Origin: Spirosoma sp.
GTDB taxonomy: Bacteria; Bacteroidota; Bacteroidia; Cytophagales; Spirosomataceae
Assembly (NCBI GenBank): GCA_025351545.1
Contig: JANXVQ010001012.1
Location: forward strand, 1-5,195
Length of the DNA: 5,195 nucleotides
Direction of reading: 5' to 3'
Numbering within the stretch: position 1 is the stretch's first letter; the number at the start of each line of letters is the position of its first letter. The notes beneath the pieces are model-generated. The model made no database searches. It was not told the origin of the DNA and worked only from the letters and a program-made list of their open reading frames with translations. A program made the translations under genes and the position numbers. Shown here in pieces: positions 4,321 to 5,195 of the stretch.

Positions 4321-5195
4321 AATTAAGGGCTGCATTCAGATCCCGGTCGATGCGTAATCCACAGGAGTCGCAACTATAAGTCCGGCAAGAAAGGTGTAAG
4401 GCTGCTTTCTTGCCGCCACATCCTGAACAGGTCTTACTACTAGCAAACCAACGATTAGCCACTACTACCTCTGCTCCATACCAGTTGGCTTTGTAAACCA
4501 GTTGCCTTCGGAACTCAAAAAAGCCGCCATCCAGAATGGCGGAAGCCAGCTTGTGGTTCTTGCTCATGCCCCGCACATTCAAATCTTCAATCACAATCCG
4601 GCTGTGGTTTTTAGTCAGATAGGTGGTGAGTTTATGCAACGCATCGGCCCGGATATTGGCGATCCGGGCATGAAGCCGAGCTACCTTTTGTTGTGCTTTC
4701 TGGTAGTTCTTGCTTTGTTTCTGCCCCTTAATGTATTTCTTACTGACTTTTCGTTGAGCCAGCTTAAGTGTCCGTTTATGGCGTTTGTAGGGCTTGACAG
4801 CCGGAAAGATTGTCCCATCCGACAGGGTGGCCAAGGTCTTGATACCCAGGTCCACACCGATAGAGTCGAATTGCTTAATGGTCTTAAGGGGCACAAAGGG
4901 CACCTGGAAGGCCACAAACCAGTAATCCGCCGTTCGGGTGATGGACACATGCTTGACCGCACAATCGGGCAGCATCTCCGAGCAAACCAACCAACCCAAA
5001 TGAGGCAGTTTGATTCGTTTCCCATCGGTTCGGATGCTGCCTTCCAGGTAAAAACCGTCGTGCTGACCTTTCTTCTTGAACTGGGGCAGTCCTTCCAGCA
5101 CCGTCATTACCTTACCCGCCCGGCGGATGGTTTTCTTTTTGTTATAGGTCGATGGCTTTTGGATGCGGTGAAAGCTGGCGTAAGCAGTTTGTAGG
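4196..5195 (-). CDS. tnpB: TnpB RNA-guided nuclease (IS200/IS605 family, 5'-truncated by window)
   Basis: TnpB is a transposon-encoded RNA-guided DNA nuclease related to Cas12. The visible frame is 332 codons and has no stop up to the right edge. An internal ATG at 5107 is not the true start, because the 29 codons before it (starting LQTAYASFHRIQK) continue TnpB-like sequence into the conserved LPQFKKKG block. RuvC-like catalytic motifs are complete: the D in GVDLGIKTLAT (codon 4850-4852), the E in IEDLNVRGM (4586-4588), and the D in DRDLNAALNL (4340-4342). The zinc ribbon CSGC...CDSC lies between the last two. The C-terminus carries the familiar GAMKQEA segment. A Lys/Arg-rich helix (KRTLKLAQRKVSKK) precedes the E motif, as usual. 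With the missing N-terminus of perhaps 50-70 residues the full length would be normal, about 390. No frameshift or internal stop is seen, so it may be active. Confidence 0.93.
   Translation of the reverse strand, partial: LQTAYASFHRIQKPSTYNKKKTIRRAGKVMTVLEGLPQFKKKGQHDGFYLEGSIRTDGKRIKLPHLGWLVCSEMLPDCAVKHVSITRTADYWFVAFQVPFVPLKTIKQFDSIGVDLGIKTLATLSDGTIFPAVKPYKRHKRTLKLAQRKVSKKYIKGQKQSKNYQKAQQKVARLHARIANIRADALHKLTTYLTKNHSRIVIEDLNVRGMSKNHKLASAILDGGFFEFRRQLVYKANWYGAEVVVANRWFASSKTCSGCGGKKAALHLSCRTYSCDSCGLRIDRDLNAALNLTHYSTVSYTGIACGASTNRTDSSERGAMKQEANSGLDHQV

Larger units (their letters stand above)
4136..5195 (-). mobile_element. IS200/IS605-group (IS1341-like) element, right-end portion
   Basis: The element is recognised by its tnpB gene, whose 5' part and left end lie beyond the window. 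Its right end must fall between the transporter stop at 4135 and the tnpB stop at 4196, but the exact base is not determinable because these elements have no terminal inverted repeats and make no target duplications. No tnpA (Y1 transposase) is visible; it could lie outside, or the element could depend on a tnpA elsewhere. It sits directly behind the efflux gene in the opposite orientation. Confidence 0.65.

Noticed and set aside
4681..5025. Minus-strand 114-codon frame inside tnpB
   Set aside because: It overlaps the tnpB coding frame with a shifted reading and gives an Arg/Pro/Trp-rich, unnatural sequence.
4502..5194. Long plus-strand open frame (230 codons) opposite tnpB
   Set aside because: It is the antisense shadow of a clearly recognised tnpB, and its translation has no recognisable domain.
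1..5195. CRISPR array, tRNA or rRNA genes
   Set aside because: No regularly spaced direct repeats, no cloverleaf-like sequence and no rRNA-like stretch were seen on either strand.

Overview
The window looks like chromosomal DNA from a member of the Bacteroidota, most likely a Cytophagales-type genome (Spirosoma and relatives would fit). The evidence is the mid-range base composition, the absence of convincing Shine-Dalgarno sequences before the genes, TAnnTTTG-type -7 promoter elements, and the style of the bestrophin-like and DHA2 transporter proteins. This placement is inference; nothing in the window is a phylogenetic marker.

Layout from left to right. Positions 1-194 hold the 5' end of a minus-strand bestrophin-family membrane protein that runs off the left edge. 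It is divergent from msrB (346-840, +), a zinc-type methionine-R-sulfoxide reductase with all its key cysteines. Facing msrB is an unrecognised 80-residue minus-strand protein (1013-1255) that ends in a clear intrinsic terminator. A 330-base AT-rich intergenic region follows, holding short palindromes and a long bulged inverted repeat. It leads into two tandem, compact, unrecognised genes of 111 and 108 codons (1586-1921 and 1936-2262, +) that look co-transcribed. A region of about 295 bases with hairpins and a possible 55-residue minus-strand ORF precedes a complete 525-residue, 14-helix DHA2/EmrB-type major facilitator efflux permease (2558-4135, +).

The right end is a minus-strand tnpB gene of the IS200/IS605 (IS1341-like) group. 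It runs tail-to-tail into the transporter with only 60 bases between the stop codons, and its 5' end lies outside the window. The RuvC-like D/E/D residues and the zinc ribbon are intact, so it may encode a working RNA-guided nuclease. Its 3' coding end has features expected of an overlapping omega RNA.

The genes do not form one pathway. msrB repairs oxidised methionine, the bestrophin-like protein and the DHA2 permease are membrane transporters, and tnpB is mobile DNA. The least explained parts are the two-gene cassette of unknown proteins, with the structured DNA in front of it, and the tnpB 3' end abutting an efflux gene.
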